Assembly: GCA_037013685.1 (NCBI GenBank)
Contig: CM072884.1
Span: forward strand, 8,246,001 to 8,310,000
Direction: 5' to 3'
DNA length: 64,000 nt
From: Acridotheres tristis
Taxonomy: Eukaryota; Chordata; Aves; Passeriformes; Sturnidae
Numbering within the stretch: the stretch's first letter is position 1; the number at the start of each line of letters is the position of its first letter. The notes under the pieces are model-generated. The model made no database searches and was not told where the DNA came from. It worked only from the letters and a program-made list of their open reading frames with translations. A program made the translations under genes and the position numbers. This document shows positions 12,601 through 25,125 of the stretch, piece after piece.

Positions 12601-14976
12601 TTCTGCCAGTAGTGAAAATGCCATCAGTCCTTAATATAATATATGGGACACTTTTCAACATATTTGGCATAGCAATCTAGCCAGCAGATGAAAATTAAGT
12701 GTGACAGTGTATTACAGTACATTTCTAAAAGTTTGCTCTTGCATAAGTGGGAAGTCCATCACAATAATTTTTCCCCTTAATTTCAGTAGCAGGTTGAGTT
12801 TTTAAGGAAAGAAATAGTACTTAATCAGTTGTAAGTTTATGACTTGCAGATACAGATAAGGTACCTATAAACGTGACAGAAAATGTCTGCTACAAGGAAA
12901 TTAAAAACGTGCAGTGAAAAACTGCGACTGTTTTCCCCCAAATTAAGTAATTCACCTTGGATTTTGGTGATTGAAAAAAGGAATGAACTACTTTGAGTTT
13001 GACTTTATACCAGTTTTCCTGTCTGTAACACTTTTCAAGATACTTTCTGTGAAAACAACTGGGTGGACATCTCCAACCCAGCAGCTCTTGCTTTATAATT
13101 CACTGCAGGCTAAACTGCGTTTTACAGATGATCTTTGTTTAATATATTCTTTTTGTCCTGAATATTAGAACTACAATGTTTTTCAGGCAGCCCAAAGCCT
13201 ACCATCTGAGTGAAGTCTCTAATTAAAGTGGGGGGTCATGGATTTATCCTGTATTTCCAATCAGTTTGCTGCAGTGCAGATATGTTTGTTCATTGATCAA
13301 GCTACTGTGGGAGCCCTCTGTACTTGTTTTGCACCTGTAGACTGACTTTGTGCCACTATTTGCCAAAATCCATTCCACTCTCTCCATTATAGTAATGTGT
13401 AAGAACTAAAAGGAATAGATGCTTTAGGGCTTCTTTAATTCCAGGATGTAAAATGAGCTCTGGGCTCTTTGGAGATAACCTTAGGTTGATCTGTTTTAAA
13501 ATTATAAATTAGTGCAAAGAAATGTCCGTAATAGCAAAAGGAACCTCTTACAACTAGCTTGAGATTTCACTGTAATGGAAATATCTGTTCCATCTAATTT
13601 TTCTGCTTTGGAACAAATTAATTTATAATTTGGCAGACATGATCTTGGGTTTGCTCATTGCTAATATCTCAAGTTAATCCCTCTTGCAACATATATTGCA
13701 GAGCACTTCCTATGCTGAGCAATGCTTGGTTAATGGCTTAGTTCCACCCATTTATTTCGGTTTAGACTTTCTCATCGATTAGGAAATTATTTCTTTTCAG
13801 TAATTACGTTTGACATTGGTGTGTGCTGATATAAAAGAGCTCGGAGGAACAAGAATGAAAGTTGCCTTCAAAAGATGCCACCCGGGAGCTTCTGACCTTC
13901 CCCAGCTGCATTGCAAGAGAATAGGAAGGAAACTCCCACTTGTAAAAGAGAAAATAAAAAGTTGGAGCATGACTTTCTGCTAAACTACTTTGAAAAATGC
14001 AGAAAATAATCTCCTGAGTGTTTTACTGTGCAGTTTCTGCTCCAAAATTTCATCCACCCAGTTTATTTACATAACTCAAATGTTGAAGTATTTTTTGCCC
14101 AGAAAACAAATAATTTTTCTGTGTTTATAGAATTAGCTAGTCACATCATTTCAGAATATGATAGCTTTAGTTCAGCTTTGAGTTTTTTAATGTAGTCCTC
14201 TTCTGCTTGAAAGTTCTACATGTTGACCTCAATGCTGTGGAAACACATAGTTTGTTAGGAGCTAATGTCCCTCATCCAAAAACACATTGGTGTTGTCTCT
14301 CTGGTGTTCTCATGATTTTTCCTGGAAGAGGAGAATAGATACAATGAATAGTTTTATTTCTTTTCCTATCTTAATGCATTGCAATGCTTATAGGATTGGC
14401 TAGGGACAGGGAAATTCCCTGTAAAGATGGGGGATTTTTTCCATTATACTTTCCATACCTGAAGTCTAGATAAGTTCAAGGAGAATAAAAATACCTCCTT
14501 TCTTACATAAGTGTCATAAGTAGGTGGCAAAAATGATAAGTGAGGGGAGTCTTGAAAGTCAGGGAAGTAGCTAAGTCAGATTCTAAGAATTTTAAAGGAA
14601 AGTGAAAGGAATGGTCCCAAGAATCCCTTCCATCTGCTCTTACACAGCAGTGATGGAGATGTAGCTCCCCATGCCTGGGTACACAGCAGAGCCCAGGGTG
14701 GAGAGAAGCTGCCAGAGAATTCTCATAAATAGGTATTGTACCCAAACACAAAAAGCAAAGCTGTGAGTACACATGCAAAATAGTCTCTGAGAGGGTGAAA
14801 AAGATTGTTTTACTTGGCCAAGACATGGGAAGAACAGAAAGGAGACAAAAAGGACTAAGCAAGCTGTTTCATCAACAATTCTTTAGCTGCCTAGTGCAGG
14901 GGCTAGGAGACAGTTGTCATTATTCAGCCTCCCAAATGAATTCAGTTCAGTGTAAATGGGGCAGAATGGTGTACAT
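9601..14976. other. Non-coding, no gene recognised
   Basis: AT-rich unique sequence with no repeat family that I recognise. Frames of 60-120 codons occur on both strands (the longest is 119 codons, minus, 14503-14862) but show no domain, signal peptide or splice context. Around 13600-13830 there is repeat-free AT-rich DNA with ATTA-type motifs, possibly conserved, unproven. Confidence 0.55.
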
Positions 14977-15000
14977 CTTATTATATATAAATATAATAAG
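14977..15000 (+). repeat. Short perfect AT inverted repeat (hairpin)
   Basis: CTTATTATAT, a four-base loop ATAA, then ATATAATAAG form a perfect 10-bp stem. Composition is almost entirely A/T, so a chance origin in AT-rich DNA is quite possible. No U-run follows it and the setting is eukaryotic, so it is not a bacterial-type terminator. Confidence 0.7.
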
Positions 15001-15430
15001 ATCTACCAGGAATATTTTTGTTAAATTGTTATCACAAAAAAGGTAACAATTGCAACATTCATATCAGCTGCTAAAACCATGAGTTGTTACCTGCATTTGC
15101 TGCCTGTTCTGGGAAGGGTGGAACAGCTGAGTGTGTCCAGTTTGATCCATTCTTAAGTAACTGTGGTTCCCTTAACTGTTAAAATGTAAAACCTGAGGCA
15201 TCCTGCAAATGTTGGCCTTAAACTACAACACGGATGAAAGGCACTTTAATTGCAGCCAAAACATGTGAGTTGACCTTTGCACTTTCAGAGAAGCTGCCTT
15301 TGCTCACTTACTGGGCAGAGAAAAGGAGGAACCACCAGAAAGGGGAGAAGCTTTGTAAGGTGGGAGTGTGCTGCAGGGTTGGTCATCCCCATTAAGACGT
15401 TTTTCATCTGATGGCAAAGCTGGAGGATGT

Positions 15431-15934
15431 TTCACAGAATCACAGCGTGGTTTAGGTGGGAAGGAACCTTAAAGATTGTCTCATTTGAACCCACCTGCCA
15501 TGGGCAGGGACACCTCCATTGGACCAGGTTGCTCAGAGCCCCATCCAACCTGGCCTTGAATAGGGATGGGGCATCCACAGCTTCTCTGGGACACCCGTGC
15601 CAGTGCCTCACCACCCTCACAGGGAATAACTTCTTCATGATACCCAATCTAACTCTGCTCTCTATCAGTTTGAAGCCATTCCCCCTTGTCCTCTCACTCC
15701 AGGCCATTGTAGATAGTCTCTCTCCATCTTTCTTGTAGCTCCTCTCACATACTGGAAGGCCACAGTTAGGTCACCCCAAAACCTTCTCTTTTCCAGGCTG
15801 AACAATCCCAACTCTCTCAGCCTTTCCTCATAGGAAACCTGTGCCAGCCCTGTGTCCCTGTGTTCACCCTGGTGGCCCCCTCTGTACTCACTCAAACAAT
15901 CCATGTCCTTCCCATGCTGGGGATCCCAGGGCTG
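15431..15934 (-). mobile_element. CR1 non-LTR retrotransposon, 3' fragment
   Basis: About 500 bp of the 3' part of an avian CR1 in minus orientation. Reading along the plus strand it begins with the reverse complement of the CR1 terminal repeat (TCACAGAATCACAG). It then runs through 'CATGGGCAGGGACACCTCCA', 'GGTTGCTCAGAGCCCCATCC', 'GATGGGGCATCCACAGCTTC', 'GTGCCTCACCACCCTCACAG', 'CTTCTTCATGATACCCAATC', 'CTTCTCTTTTCCAGGCTGAA' and 'CTCTCAGCCTTTCCTCATAG'. It is well preserved and so younger than the copy at 2.7 kb. It is 5'-truncated, as most CR1 copies are. Three open frames of 91-103 codons lie inside or across it; they are translations of the repeat, not host genes. Confidence 0.95.
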
Positions 15935-16750
15935 TCTATCAATTCCACTGATACCAGTATACATCAGAAATAGATATTTACTTTGAAATTATTAAATTCT
16001 CTTCTTCCACGTACAAAAATGTGCATACATATTTCACTGAATTTCCTTTGAATAAATACTGGGACATAGCTAAATTGATAATCTGGATAAAGTTAATTAC
16101 TTTAATACATTTTTAAAATAATATTCACAGAATAACATATATTAAAGCTATTTGTTCAGCTATATGTACTAAAATGATTTTTAAAGTTTTAATTAATGAT
16201 TGCTCACTAATAATGACTTGAACTTTTCTCAAACCACTGGCCAGTGAAAAAGCCACTTCAGCAATATTGAACAAGGATTATCCCACGGTGTACTGTAAAT
16301 TGCATTAAGATATCAGAAAGAGTTCACCCAAGCAGCAAAGGTTGCTGCATCCTTGACTGCAATCAGTAGAAAGGAAGCCGAAGCTAAGATTATATTTGAA
16401 TTTAGTCAGTTTCCGGCAGGAAAAATCCTGTTAGTCATGCATTGATTTGGAATATTCAAGTGCAGCCTGTGTTGGTTTGGTGGAGAAGTAATCCTGATTT
16501 AAACGTTAAGCTTCTAAGGTCTATCTTAATTTAAAAATAAACCTTGGGATTGTATAAGGTATTTACTACAAAGAACATGCACTGTATTTGAGATAGTGCT
16601 TAGCAGTTTAAAGAGCCTGAGGAATTTGAAGTTCTGAAGGCCATGGAAACGCTGGAGTTCAGTAACACTTGTTTACATATTCTGCTTGTACATGTGTAAA
16701 AAATGAAGAATTCCTATTTCATTAGGCTTATTATTAGTCAGGCTGGTCTG
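15935..16750. other. AT-rich spacer between two CR1 fragments
   Basis: Unique AT-rich sequence of about 0.8 kb with no frame worth reporting. Because the two flanking CR1 pieces overlap by about 40 bp in consensus coordinates, this is better explained as ordinary DNA between two separate elements than as an insertion splitting one. Confidence 0.5.
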
Positions 16751-16994
16751 TGTCCAGTATGTCCATCTCTGTCTCTTGCTGGGGAGCCCAGAACAGGACC
16801 CAGCACTCCTGGTGTGGCCTTGCCAGTGGTTTTTTTACCTCTGGGCCTGGGACAAGATCACTTTGCTCTGTCTGCTGCCAACATTCCTCCTAATGCAGCC
16901 CAGGATGCCATTGGCCTTCTTTTCTGCAAAGCCACCTTGGTGGCTTGTGTTCAACTCATCTACCAGGACTCTCAGGTCCTTTCCTGCAAAGCTG
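16751..16994 (-). mobile_element. CR1 fragment, more 5' part of the element
   Basis: Minus-orientation CR1 sequence corresponding to a region upstream of that covered by the 15.4-15.9 kb copy. Landmarks in plus-strand order: 'GGGGAGCCCAGAACAGGACC', 'CAGCACTCCTGGTGTGGCCT', 'CAACATTCCTCCTAATGCAG', 'CCCAGGATGCCATTGGCCTT' and 'CAGGACTCTCAGGTCCTTTC'. It lacks the CR1 3' terminus, so it is a relic truncated at both ends. Small indels and substitutions relative to the family pattern are plain. The 129- and 78-codon frames here are read-throughs of the repeat. Confidence 0.88.
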
Positions 16995-19900
16995 AAAAAA
17001 GCATGTTTGTAGAAATGTCAAGCAGATCAACAGCTTTTATATATTACTGTATGCCCATGGGATTCATGGTTAATAAATACATCAGTATATAATGATGAAA
17101 TCTGTGATTGGCTTGAAAGCAGAGTCCTTTGATGAGAAGTGAAAATCTTACTTCTCAATTTGATTCGCTTAGGTTTAAGCAGAAATTCTGTAATTCAGAA
17201 AACAAATCTGCTCATTTTGATTTGCACAAAAAAGATCATACCATCTGATACTTTGCTGGTGTCATCACCAGAATGGAATAAAACAGTGTTCCAATTTTTC
17301 TGTATGGAAGGACAATATTCAGTGGACCATAAGAAGCTGCTGAAAAATTAAAAGAATATTTAGGAAGTTAGGAACATTTAAAGGGCCACAAAAAGGAGTA
17401 AATTCTGTAACCAAAACTGAAATTTTATTTATGTCAATCAAGAACTTTTCTATTTTTAGTTTGGTAGGATTATTATGTTTCTCTCAGAGCAAATGGTTGA
17501 GCACAGAGATACTGACCTTTGTATTCCTACTGAATTTGAAATGCATACTCCCTTTTCAAAGATAAAAGAGATGAAAATGAGGAATTATTTATTAACTTTA
17601 CAAATAGGGAGGATCATCCTTGAGCTGAGGGAGTGCTTCAAATTCCATATTCTGGATTTTCTTACAGATTTGGGATGGATACAGCTGAATATTTTTCTTG
17701 GAAATCTTCTTTTGTATATACAAGTTGTCCTTGCAATACAGTAAAACGTGCTCAATACATAATAAAATATAAATATAATATTTAGATGCTGAGATGGCAT
17801 CAATGTACTCTTTTTTAATAGAAAGAAATGGCTAGAAAGAATTAAGGATTTTTTTTTTCTGCTTATATGGTTTCATATTTCATAATCTAGTCCAGCAGAC
17901 TTAATGAAATTCAGAATGCTGACTACATATCCTAGAGAAACCCCACTGGGACATTAAAAGGAGCAATAGCAAACATAAACATAAAGTCTCCTTCAGATTC
18001 CAAGAACAACACACCCATCACTTTCCATTTGCTTCTGTTCTCAAGGAACACAGGGAAAATACTACACAATAATGTAAGATGTGAATTAATAGCAAGCTAT
18101 CTAATCCTAGCACCCACTAAAAATGCATTTGTACACATCAGTTTGCATCATTCTACCTTGTCCAGCTAGGTTGTCAAAAGACAAAAGGAATTAGTGAAAA
18201 AGATTTAGCATATTGTAAATCCATAATTCCATTTGACGTGTGGAAGTTTTTGCAAGACTCAATATTTTTTGAAGGTAGGAAACTGAGCAGAGAAACAAAA
18301 ACCTATTTTTAATCCAGGGAATATACAGAGCTTTCTGTGACACTCAGGACAACAGAATGTGTTTATTTTGAGATAAGTGGACATCCCAAACATAAAGACA
18401 GTTTTGCCCCTTACACTTTCTCTGGAGCTCTTTTAAGACTCATTCTTGAATGCAGAAAAGAATTAAATAAATATCGAAATAATGATTCAAGCTAGTGCCA
18501 GAGTGTTGTAGCACAAATTTGAAGACAATGACTTGAACATAGCATGGTCGCATAAATGAAAATTAGAAAGTAGTATTTAGAAATATGTTTAAAGACTATG
18601 AAGTCACAAAGTTCCCACTAGAAAAAAGGTGATAGAAACATTGTAAACATTTCTGTTCTAGCAAAAATGAGAGAGGAGGTAAAATTATTTAATTAATTTT
18701 TACTTTCCATTCAGCACTCCCTTTAGTCACCTCACTCCTCACCTTGTTTTCTTTGTTCTTATCCTCTGTTCTGCTGTTATTTATTAGCTCCTTTTCTTAA
18801 AGTGCCCTAAATCACCATCTTTTCTTGCCTTTCTTTTTCTTTTCATGTTACTGCTGGGTCTCTGGTTTGATTTATAGATGACGTGCTGAATTTTGGAGTC
18901 AACTTTCTGTTTCAAACTCCCAGATGGAGATTATAGCAGTTGCTGCGTGTAAAAGCCTGGAGACCTTCACCTGAGATTTCCTTTTTGCTCCCTGGCCAGA
19001 GGGGCAGCCAGAGCAGGTGATGACTCCGTGCAGGGTCATGCTGATGTTACAGAGCAAGGGGAAAAATCTGTCCTGGTGCCAGGGATCACTCAGGTTTCAT
19101 GCCAAAGTCTCTATTTGAAATTCTTCCTCAAGTAGCCTAAGAACATTATCGACCATCCCATAAAGCTCTTGATTCATCATTATTGCTCAGAAGGTGGGAA
19201 AATCTGAAACAGTGCTGTGTGGAATGCCTACGTAGGAGAAAAGGTTTTTTCCCTTTTTTCCTCCAGAATTCAAGGAAAAACTTTGTCCGTGCTATTTCCT
19301 TCCTGTTGGTCCTTTATTTTTAAAGATCTGCTGTTTCCATTCTGTTAAAAGTGTTGGTGAGAGAGCCTAGAATATGAAATAGAGAATAGCTTCATTATTT
19401 CAGATAAAAATATAGAAGTAAACACGTATTTGTGTCATTATTCTGTATACCAAGGCTCATTAGCTATTGCTAATTTGACTTGAGTCATTGAATGAAGCTG
19501 AGTTGCTGCTTCAGAAAGAAGAAATTAACCCTTAGATATTCATTGTACACATTAAATATTCCAAAAAACTTCCTTACTGCCATTTTGTGTTTAAAAAAGG
19601 AAAACCCAAAACCACCCATCCTTTAAGGATATTTAAGGAAAGGAGAACCAATACTTACAGAAGTATATGTTTGGCATGTTTATGGAAAAAATAAAAGACA
19701 GGTAAGATGAAAACGGTATTCAGATACAAAGTTTTCTAGCTAAGCCTTACATCACACGAATATTAACTGCACATTGGTCTTCCAAGAAAGAAATTTAACA
19801 CAAAGCACACTACATAAGGAGTTCTAGTTAAAAGACCTTGCTTAAGTGATGCATTCTTGGTGCAGTAACTAAAACATACTTTCAGATGGCAAGCAGGACA

Positions 19901-22900
19901 AATGAATTATAAAATATTAAGCTATTCTCCTTTACTTGTATGTTTCATTAAGCAGATTCATTTGCTAAAGTTCATCTTTTTGGTTGTGACATACTAATTA
20001 CTAAATAGTTTTTAAGATTCTTTTCTCACCTATCTGAAACTGAAGGCAGTATATCTGCATTGCTTGAGATAACTGGGCTTGAACCATTTCATCTCCTCCT
20101 TCCCCTAAAAGCAAAGCCCAGGTGGAGCTGATCCTTACCCTATAAATGTATTTTCTTGCCAGGAGAGGCAGAATTGAACCAACATGTGAAGGGTGAAGAT
20201 AATCAGGGGGTTTGGGCTGCAGGAGAGATTGGAATCCCAAGGTAACATGGTGTTACAGATGCAGCTCTGCCTTTCTTTTCTCCAAAAGGAGGAGGAAGAA
20301 AACTGGGCTCTTGTAGCAGGGAAATGCATAACACCTTAAAGGCAAAGGTTCATTCTGGAAACTTAATGTGAGGGATCAATTCTAATCCATAACAGCTTTT
20401 CACAAGTAGCTCTTTCATGCATGAATAATAATATTGAACTCAATGAACACACTGGTGATTGGTTTCTCCAAGGAAGTTAAGTGCTATTTTTCTTTTCTGC
20501 TTTGCCATTTCTGGTCAAGATCACGTTGTTAAAGAACACAATTAAAATGTTCTAGAAACAATGGATAATAATGGGCCAAGCCTCTGAATATGAAACAAAT
20601 AATTGCTTATATGTTTATAATCTACTACAGCTCTTGAGCATCTGCATAGGTCTTGATTTTATTACATTACTTTTATGCTTTTCCAGCATAAAAACAGTTA
20701 ACTGCCCTGACCAGCAAATGTTTTGCCTCATATTTCTAAGCTCCTTTAGCAATTCCAGACTTATTTAAGGAGAAGTGATTTTTATCTATGTCTTGGATTG
20801 CTTCCTTAAAAAGCACATTCTCTCCCTAAGCCAAAAATAATGGGATTGAATAGTGATGCTTCTGCTGCCCCAGCATCCTCTGGGTCCTAAATCAGAGCGT
20901 GACACGAGTGTGACTGGCAAAGCTACAGATATTGCAGTCATGAAAGTGCATTTTTCAGAAGTGTACACTGGCCTGCAATGCGTATTGTCATACTTCTCTA
21001 TATTAGCATTGATTTTAAGTTACAGTCATTTTTTTTATTGCAACTTTCACAGGGAAATCATGTACCAGCTGCTAATATGTTATCTGTCTCTGGGATGCTT
21101 GGGCAGCTGCACCTAATATTAGTATTTCACTGACCTTATAAATTTTACCTTTGGGTTTATTTGTATTTTGGAATGGATTTTTTTTTGCCCCCAATATTTA
21201 AGCTCTAAATCTTGTTTGATGTGTTAGAGGACAAAAAACCTCTAATGAAAATGACGGGACTGTCCCTTTCAATTACAAAGACAAAGGAATCAATGGGACT
21301 CATTTCACAGGTTGAATGAGGTTAGTATTTTTTAACATTACAATTAGGAACAATAATTGATGATAAATTATCAGCAAAATCCTATTGGATTATGCATTAT
21401 TTTACTAATAGTGGTGTGAAGGATTAATTAAATTGTGTAGGAAGCTGCAAAACATATTTCCTCAACTCTGTCTCATCTCATAAACCATAAAATAAGCATG
21501 TAGAGCAGGCTTCTGCTTCTACTTATTTGAGCAAAGAAAAATCAAATAATGCATTTTCTATGTTTCTATACATGCATTCAGGTGGACCATCAGCAGTCTT
21601 TAATTGTTCAGTTCAGGAATGCAAAGGAAAGGAAACATGCAATTAAGAGACAAGTAATAAGATAAATTTCAGATCCTGAAAAACAAAATCTACCACTTCA
21701 TAAGACAATGAAAAATCAGTTCAACTCTGATCTTAATTTTCACTATACACAAAGATATATGAAATTAGTTTATATTTCTCCTCTGGCACTCAAGTGATAG
21801 TGCTTGTTTCTGCACTTAACACTGTCAGTTCTTTGGTAAGAAAGAATTAATAAATGTCCATTCATATTAGTCTTGGAAAAAGATTTCCCCAAATGGTGGA
21901 TCCCAGCAGAACCTTTCATCAGTAAATGCATTGTGTTAACTTCTTAAGGATCCATTTAATGTTCTCCTGTTTTATTCCCGCTATCAGACCCCTTACGTGT
22001 TCTATAGCTCCTCCTGGTACTCCTTGCCTTATGGAATTATCTCACTTTACAAAGGAGTAAAGATAGCCCCGTGCCCAGCCTGGCCTCTGGGAAATGTTCA
22101 TTTTTATAGCTTGGTCATCCAGGACTGCAGTGCCAAGAGGAGTCTGGAGTGATGCTCAAATGAGCATTGCTGGATCTTTAGCCAGAAGCTCTACATATTA
22201 CTCCAATATCCTGCTCACTTCTTGGAAGAAGATTCCCTGTTTCTGCCTCTGAGCTGGCTGTTCTATTTCCCTGGATATTTTCTTTGACTGTACAAACTTG
22301 AGGGGCTGTAGAGAATCAGCCTCATTGCTGACTCCTTGTATCAGGAGGACCTCCCATACTCACCATGTAACATCTACAGCTTCTCTGTGATATCCTGGCT
22401 CTTTTATGCTAGGAATAGGATAATGCTCCACTGATAAAATCTCTCCTACAATACAGCACAGGGGGGTTTTCTGTTGAATCTGAGTTAGACTGACCAGCAC
22501 AAAGGAAATGCACTGACCAGTTTAGCCCAATTTAATATTCATTTAGACAAATTACTAGATAACATTTTCTTCCATGAAATTCATCCCAGTGGGATTACCC
22601 AAAGTTTAAAACCAAAAACTGCACACCTTTTTACTTGGGCAAATATTTTCAAAGAGGTCTGTTATGCTGAGAGACATTATTTATTTTCTCTTCCCACTAG
22701 GACAAAAAATAGAAAGCTAAATGTGCAACCACATATTTGCAAGGGATAAAATTCTGCCTTTGACTGACATTGTGATGTATTTATAATGTTGGGAAGTGGT
22801 ATTTTAAGGTTTCCTGCCACCTGCTTTAAAGACTGCAGTTCCTTTTTTCTTTTAATATTCCTTGTGTAGCGGTGACAGTACAGCAAACTGTCAGTCACAA

Positions 22901-24350
22901 TGAGCTCATGCACATCCTTCTGTCAGGATGAGTGTGGAGCACTGTGGAGATCTAATGGAGCAAGGGAATGGAAATCAGAAGGCAAAGTCATGCCTGTGTG
23001 ACTTTGAAAAGTCACTTAGCCTTTTTAAGCAGGAGTTGTCACAAGTGAGCTCATTCTCCTTTTTCGTGTCCAGGAAAAGATCTGTGCATGTTAATCAACA
23101 CTTCCACCTCTTCCACTTCTGTTTCAAGCTGAAATTCCCATCAGTTCCTAGTCTATTCTAACAACATTGGAATTTTAAACCCTTATTTAATTCTTATTTT
23201 AGAGAAGCATTTTCAACTTTCTTGTAGAGAGTAAGCTTTCAGAGGAATGCTTAAAAACTTCAAGAGGATGCACTTTAAAGTCATCATCAGGAAACCAGAA
23301 AACAAACTAGAACACAAAATCTGAACTGTATTTTTTTTTTTTGTGTTCAGGAGGTCTTGTTATTTAGACCTATATTTTTGTGGAATAATTAAAATAAGTT
23401 CCATTTCTTTTGAATTACAAGCAAATGCGTAATACAAAAATCGTAGAATTTTTTCACAAGAAACATAGAAAGAGCTTGGCTTCTGCACACTGTAAAATAA
23501 TTTTTAAAACTCAGAAGTCTCTGAAAAGAAAAATCAAATTCCATTATCTCACTTAAACGAGAATAAGCTTAAGAAAGGTTAATTGCATTATTCTGACTCC
23601 AGGCCATCTATCATCACACTGACAGAACTTTTTCTTCACTGCTGGGAACAATGATAGGGCATAGCAGTGATGATTAAAATTGAATAGTCACTTTTTATGA
23701 GGATGTGTGCACTTCCAAAAATAATGCATTGGGATCCCCAAGTTGTGATAACATAGTGATTAGGAAAAATGGTGAGAAAGGATTTGAAGTGTTCCAGTAT
23801 ATTTCATTGACATGAAATGCAGAACAAATTGTATTTAATAACCACCTTTCAAAATTATTACTAATTAGTGAGGCATTTTGGCAGGTGTGCTTTCCTCTTC
23901 ATCTTTTAATTTTTACCTTAATTTTTTTGACAGATTAGTCTCATAAAGGTTGCAAAAGAAAAGGCAAAGCACCTAGGTCATCGAATCTACAATTAGCTCT
24001 GTTAATTTCCTGGAAGAATAAAATAGATTGATGTAAAATATTACACAGTACCTGCTTGAAGAAAATTATTGTTAAATCTAGGATTAGTATTTCAAGACAT
24101 TTATTTTGCTGAAGGTATAACACTTTAAAGCAAAGGTATTTTCTGATCGTATGTTAGCAGGAACAGTAAAGTGAGAAATCAAATCTACTGACATGCTTTT
24201 AGCCTCTCAAATTTAGTATATGTGACAGACATTTATCCATTTATCGCAACCAAATGTGATTCAAAAAAAGAAAAGTGAATTTTCCACAGCGGAAATGTTC
24301 TTCACTGTTGAAGAAATCCTCTATGATGTGCTTTAGCTTCAGTCATTCTG
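16995..24350. other. Non-coding, no gene recognised
   Basis: AT-rich unique DNA. Around 22070-22330 it is locally GC-richer and might be an unrecognised old repeat. At 22817-22830 the text CTGCCACCTGCTTT is a partial reverse match to a CTCF core. Apart from the candidate exon at 20139-20216, no frame has splice-like borders that I judged worth listing. Confidence 0.5.
20139..20216 (-). other. Very tentative internal exon
   Basis: On the minus strand a pyrimidine-rich stretch ending CTCCTGCAG is followed by 78 open bases and then AGG|GTAAGGATC, a good donor. The interval is exactly 26 codons (begins PKPPDYLHPSHV, ends KYIYR), a symmetrical phase-0 cassette length. No family is recognised. Acceptor plus donor pairs at this spacing also arise by chance, so this is only a pointer for transcript data. 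Confidence 0.12.
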
Positions 24351-24499
24351 TGTTTGTAGAGTCAGTTCAATGTTGTGGTGGAAGTCACAGGGAGAACGCC
24401 TGTCCCAAAGTCTGGATTACCAACATAATTTGTAATCCACAATTACAAGTGAAAACCAAACAGCACAGGAGAAAACCATAACCATGCTAAAGCTAAACC

Positions 24500-24560
24500 A
24501 TGGCTCTGCTCTTTCTGAGTGTCACCTGCCTCCTCTCCCAGATCCTTGGAAAGCACAGAG
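24500..24560 (+). CDS. Candidate signal-peptide first coding exon
   Basis: An ATG in strong initiation context (AAACCATGG: A at -3, G at +4) opens 20 codons, MALLFLSVTCLLSQILGKHR. This looks like a secretory leader: a hydrophobic core of about 13 residues, then polar and basic residues. After one more base the frame meets GAG|GTAAGG, a good 5' splice site, so the exon would end in phase 1, the phase most common after leader exons of immunoglobulin-like and other extracellular proteins. A possible acceptor (TGTGTTTGTAG) lies upstream at about 24359, which would make a 5'UTR-plus-leader exon. From memory the LFLSVT core resembles the contactin-5 leader, but six residues in a hydrophobic stretch identify nothing. 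No partner exon was found in the window; a contactin or similar gene would have widely spaced exons. Confidence 0.3.
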
Positions 24561-24952
24561 GTAAGGGCATGGTCAGGGGGCTGTCACATCCATTTTTCAT
24601 CTGGACTTCTACCAAATATATGCAAACCAGCAGAGTCCTTCTGTTCATGCTAAAATTGCTTCAGGTATTTACCACACAAAGGCATGTTCACATTTAAGTA
24701 TATCCTTAAACCATTTGAGGTTTTTCTAATTAAACTCAACACGTTGACTCCTTTTATTCCTTGGTGCTGCCCAAAACGCTGATGTAACAGCCCCAGGTGG
24801 AATTCCACTATCACCAGAAGGTCCCAGAAAGCTGCAGTGGTTTAAGTTTACCTTGATTTCAGTGTGATGCCTTGCCTAATGTGGTATTTATGGTGATGTT
24901 GCATTAAGGTATCAAAGCCATGAATATTTGTGTGGCTAATTTTATGTTGCAG

Positions 24953-25125
24953 AAAAGTTGTGCAGTTTATCAAAGACATACCACTAGTAGAGCTGTATTC
25001 AAAAGGAAAACATGATTCAACTCTGTTTGCAGCATCAAAAATCCCTGCTGCTTTTGAAAAACCAATTAAATCTACACTGAGTGCCCCTGAAAATCCTGTT
25101 TTAGATGCTTTGGCCACAATTTAGC
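24953..25125 (+). pseudogene. Protein-like fragment: terminal exon or relic, family unknown
   Basis: After an acceptor-like site (TTTTATGTTGCAG ending 24952) an open frame runs to a TAG at 25123-25125. It begins RKVVQFIKDIPLVELYSKGK (its first codon, AGA, spans the acceptor) and ends ENPVLDALATI. The residue mix (alternating charged and hydrophobic, many K, A and P) looks more like real protein than the surrounding chance frames. The intron phase would be 2, so it cannot follow the phase-1 leader exon at 24.5 kb directly. The exact antisense frame is also open for 89 codons (24848-25117), which weakens the case. It might be a last exon, a retrocopy piece or an old transposon remnant. Confidence 0.2.

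Noticed and set aside
14503..14862. 119-codon minus-strand frame, the joint longest outside repeats
   Set aside because: No domain, splice signals or family recognised; length is within chance for 64 kb on six frames.
14977..15000. Hairpin considered as a microRNA precursor or bacterial-type terminator
   Set aside because: A 10-bp AT-only stem is far too short for a pre-miRNA, and the sequence is not bacterial.
15427..15964. Open frames of 91-103 codons on both strands
   Set aside because: They lie inside, or run just past the end of, a clear CR1 3' region; translations of this kind are typical by-products of that repeat and not host genes.
16703..17092. 129- and 78-codon plus-strand frames
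   Set aside because: They read through a CR1 fragment in antisense orientation, with no independent coding evidence.
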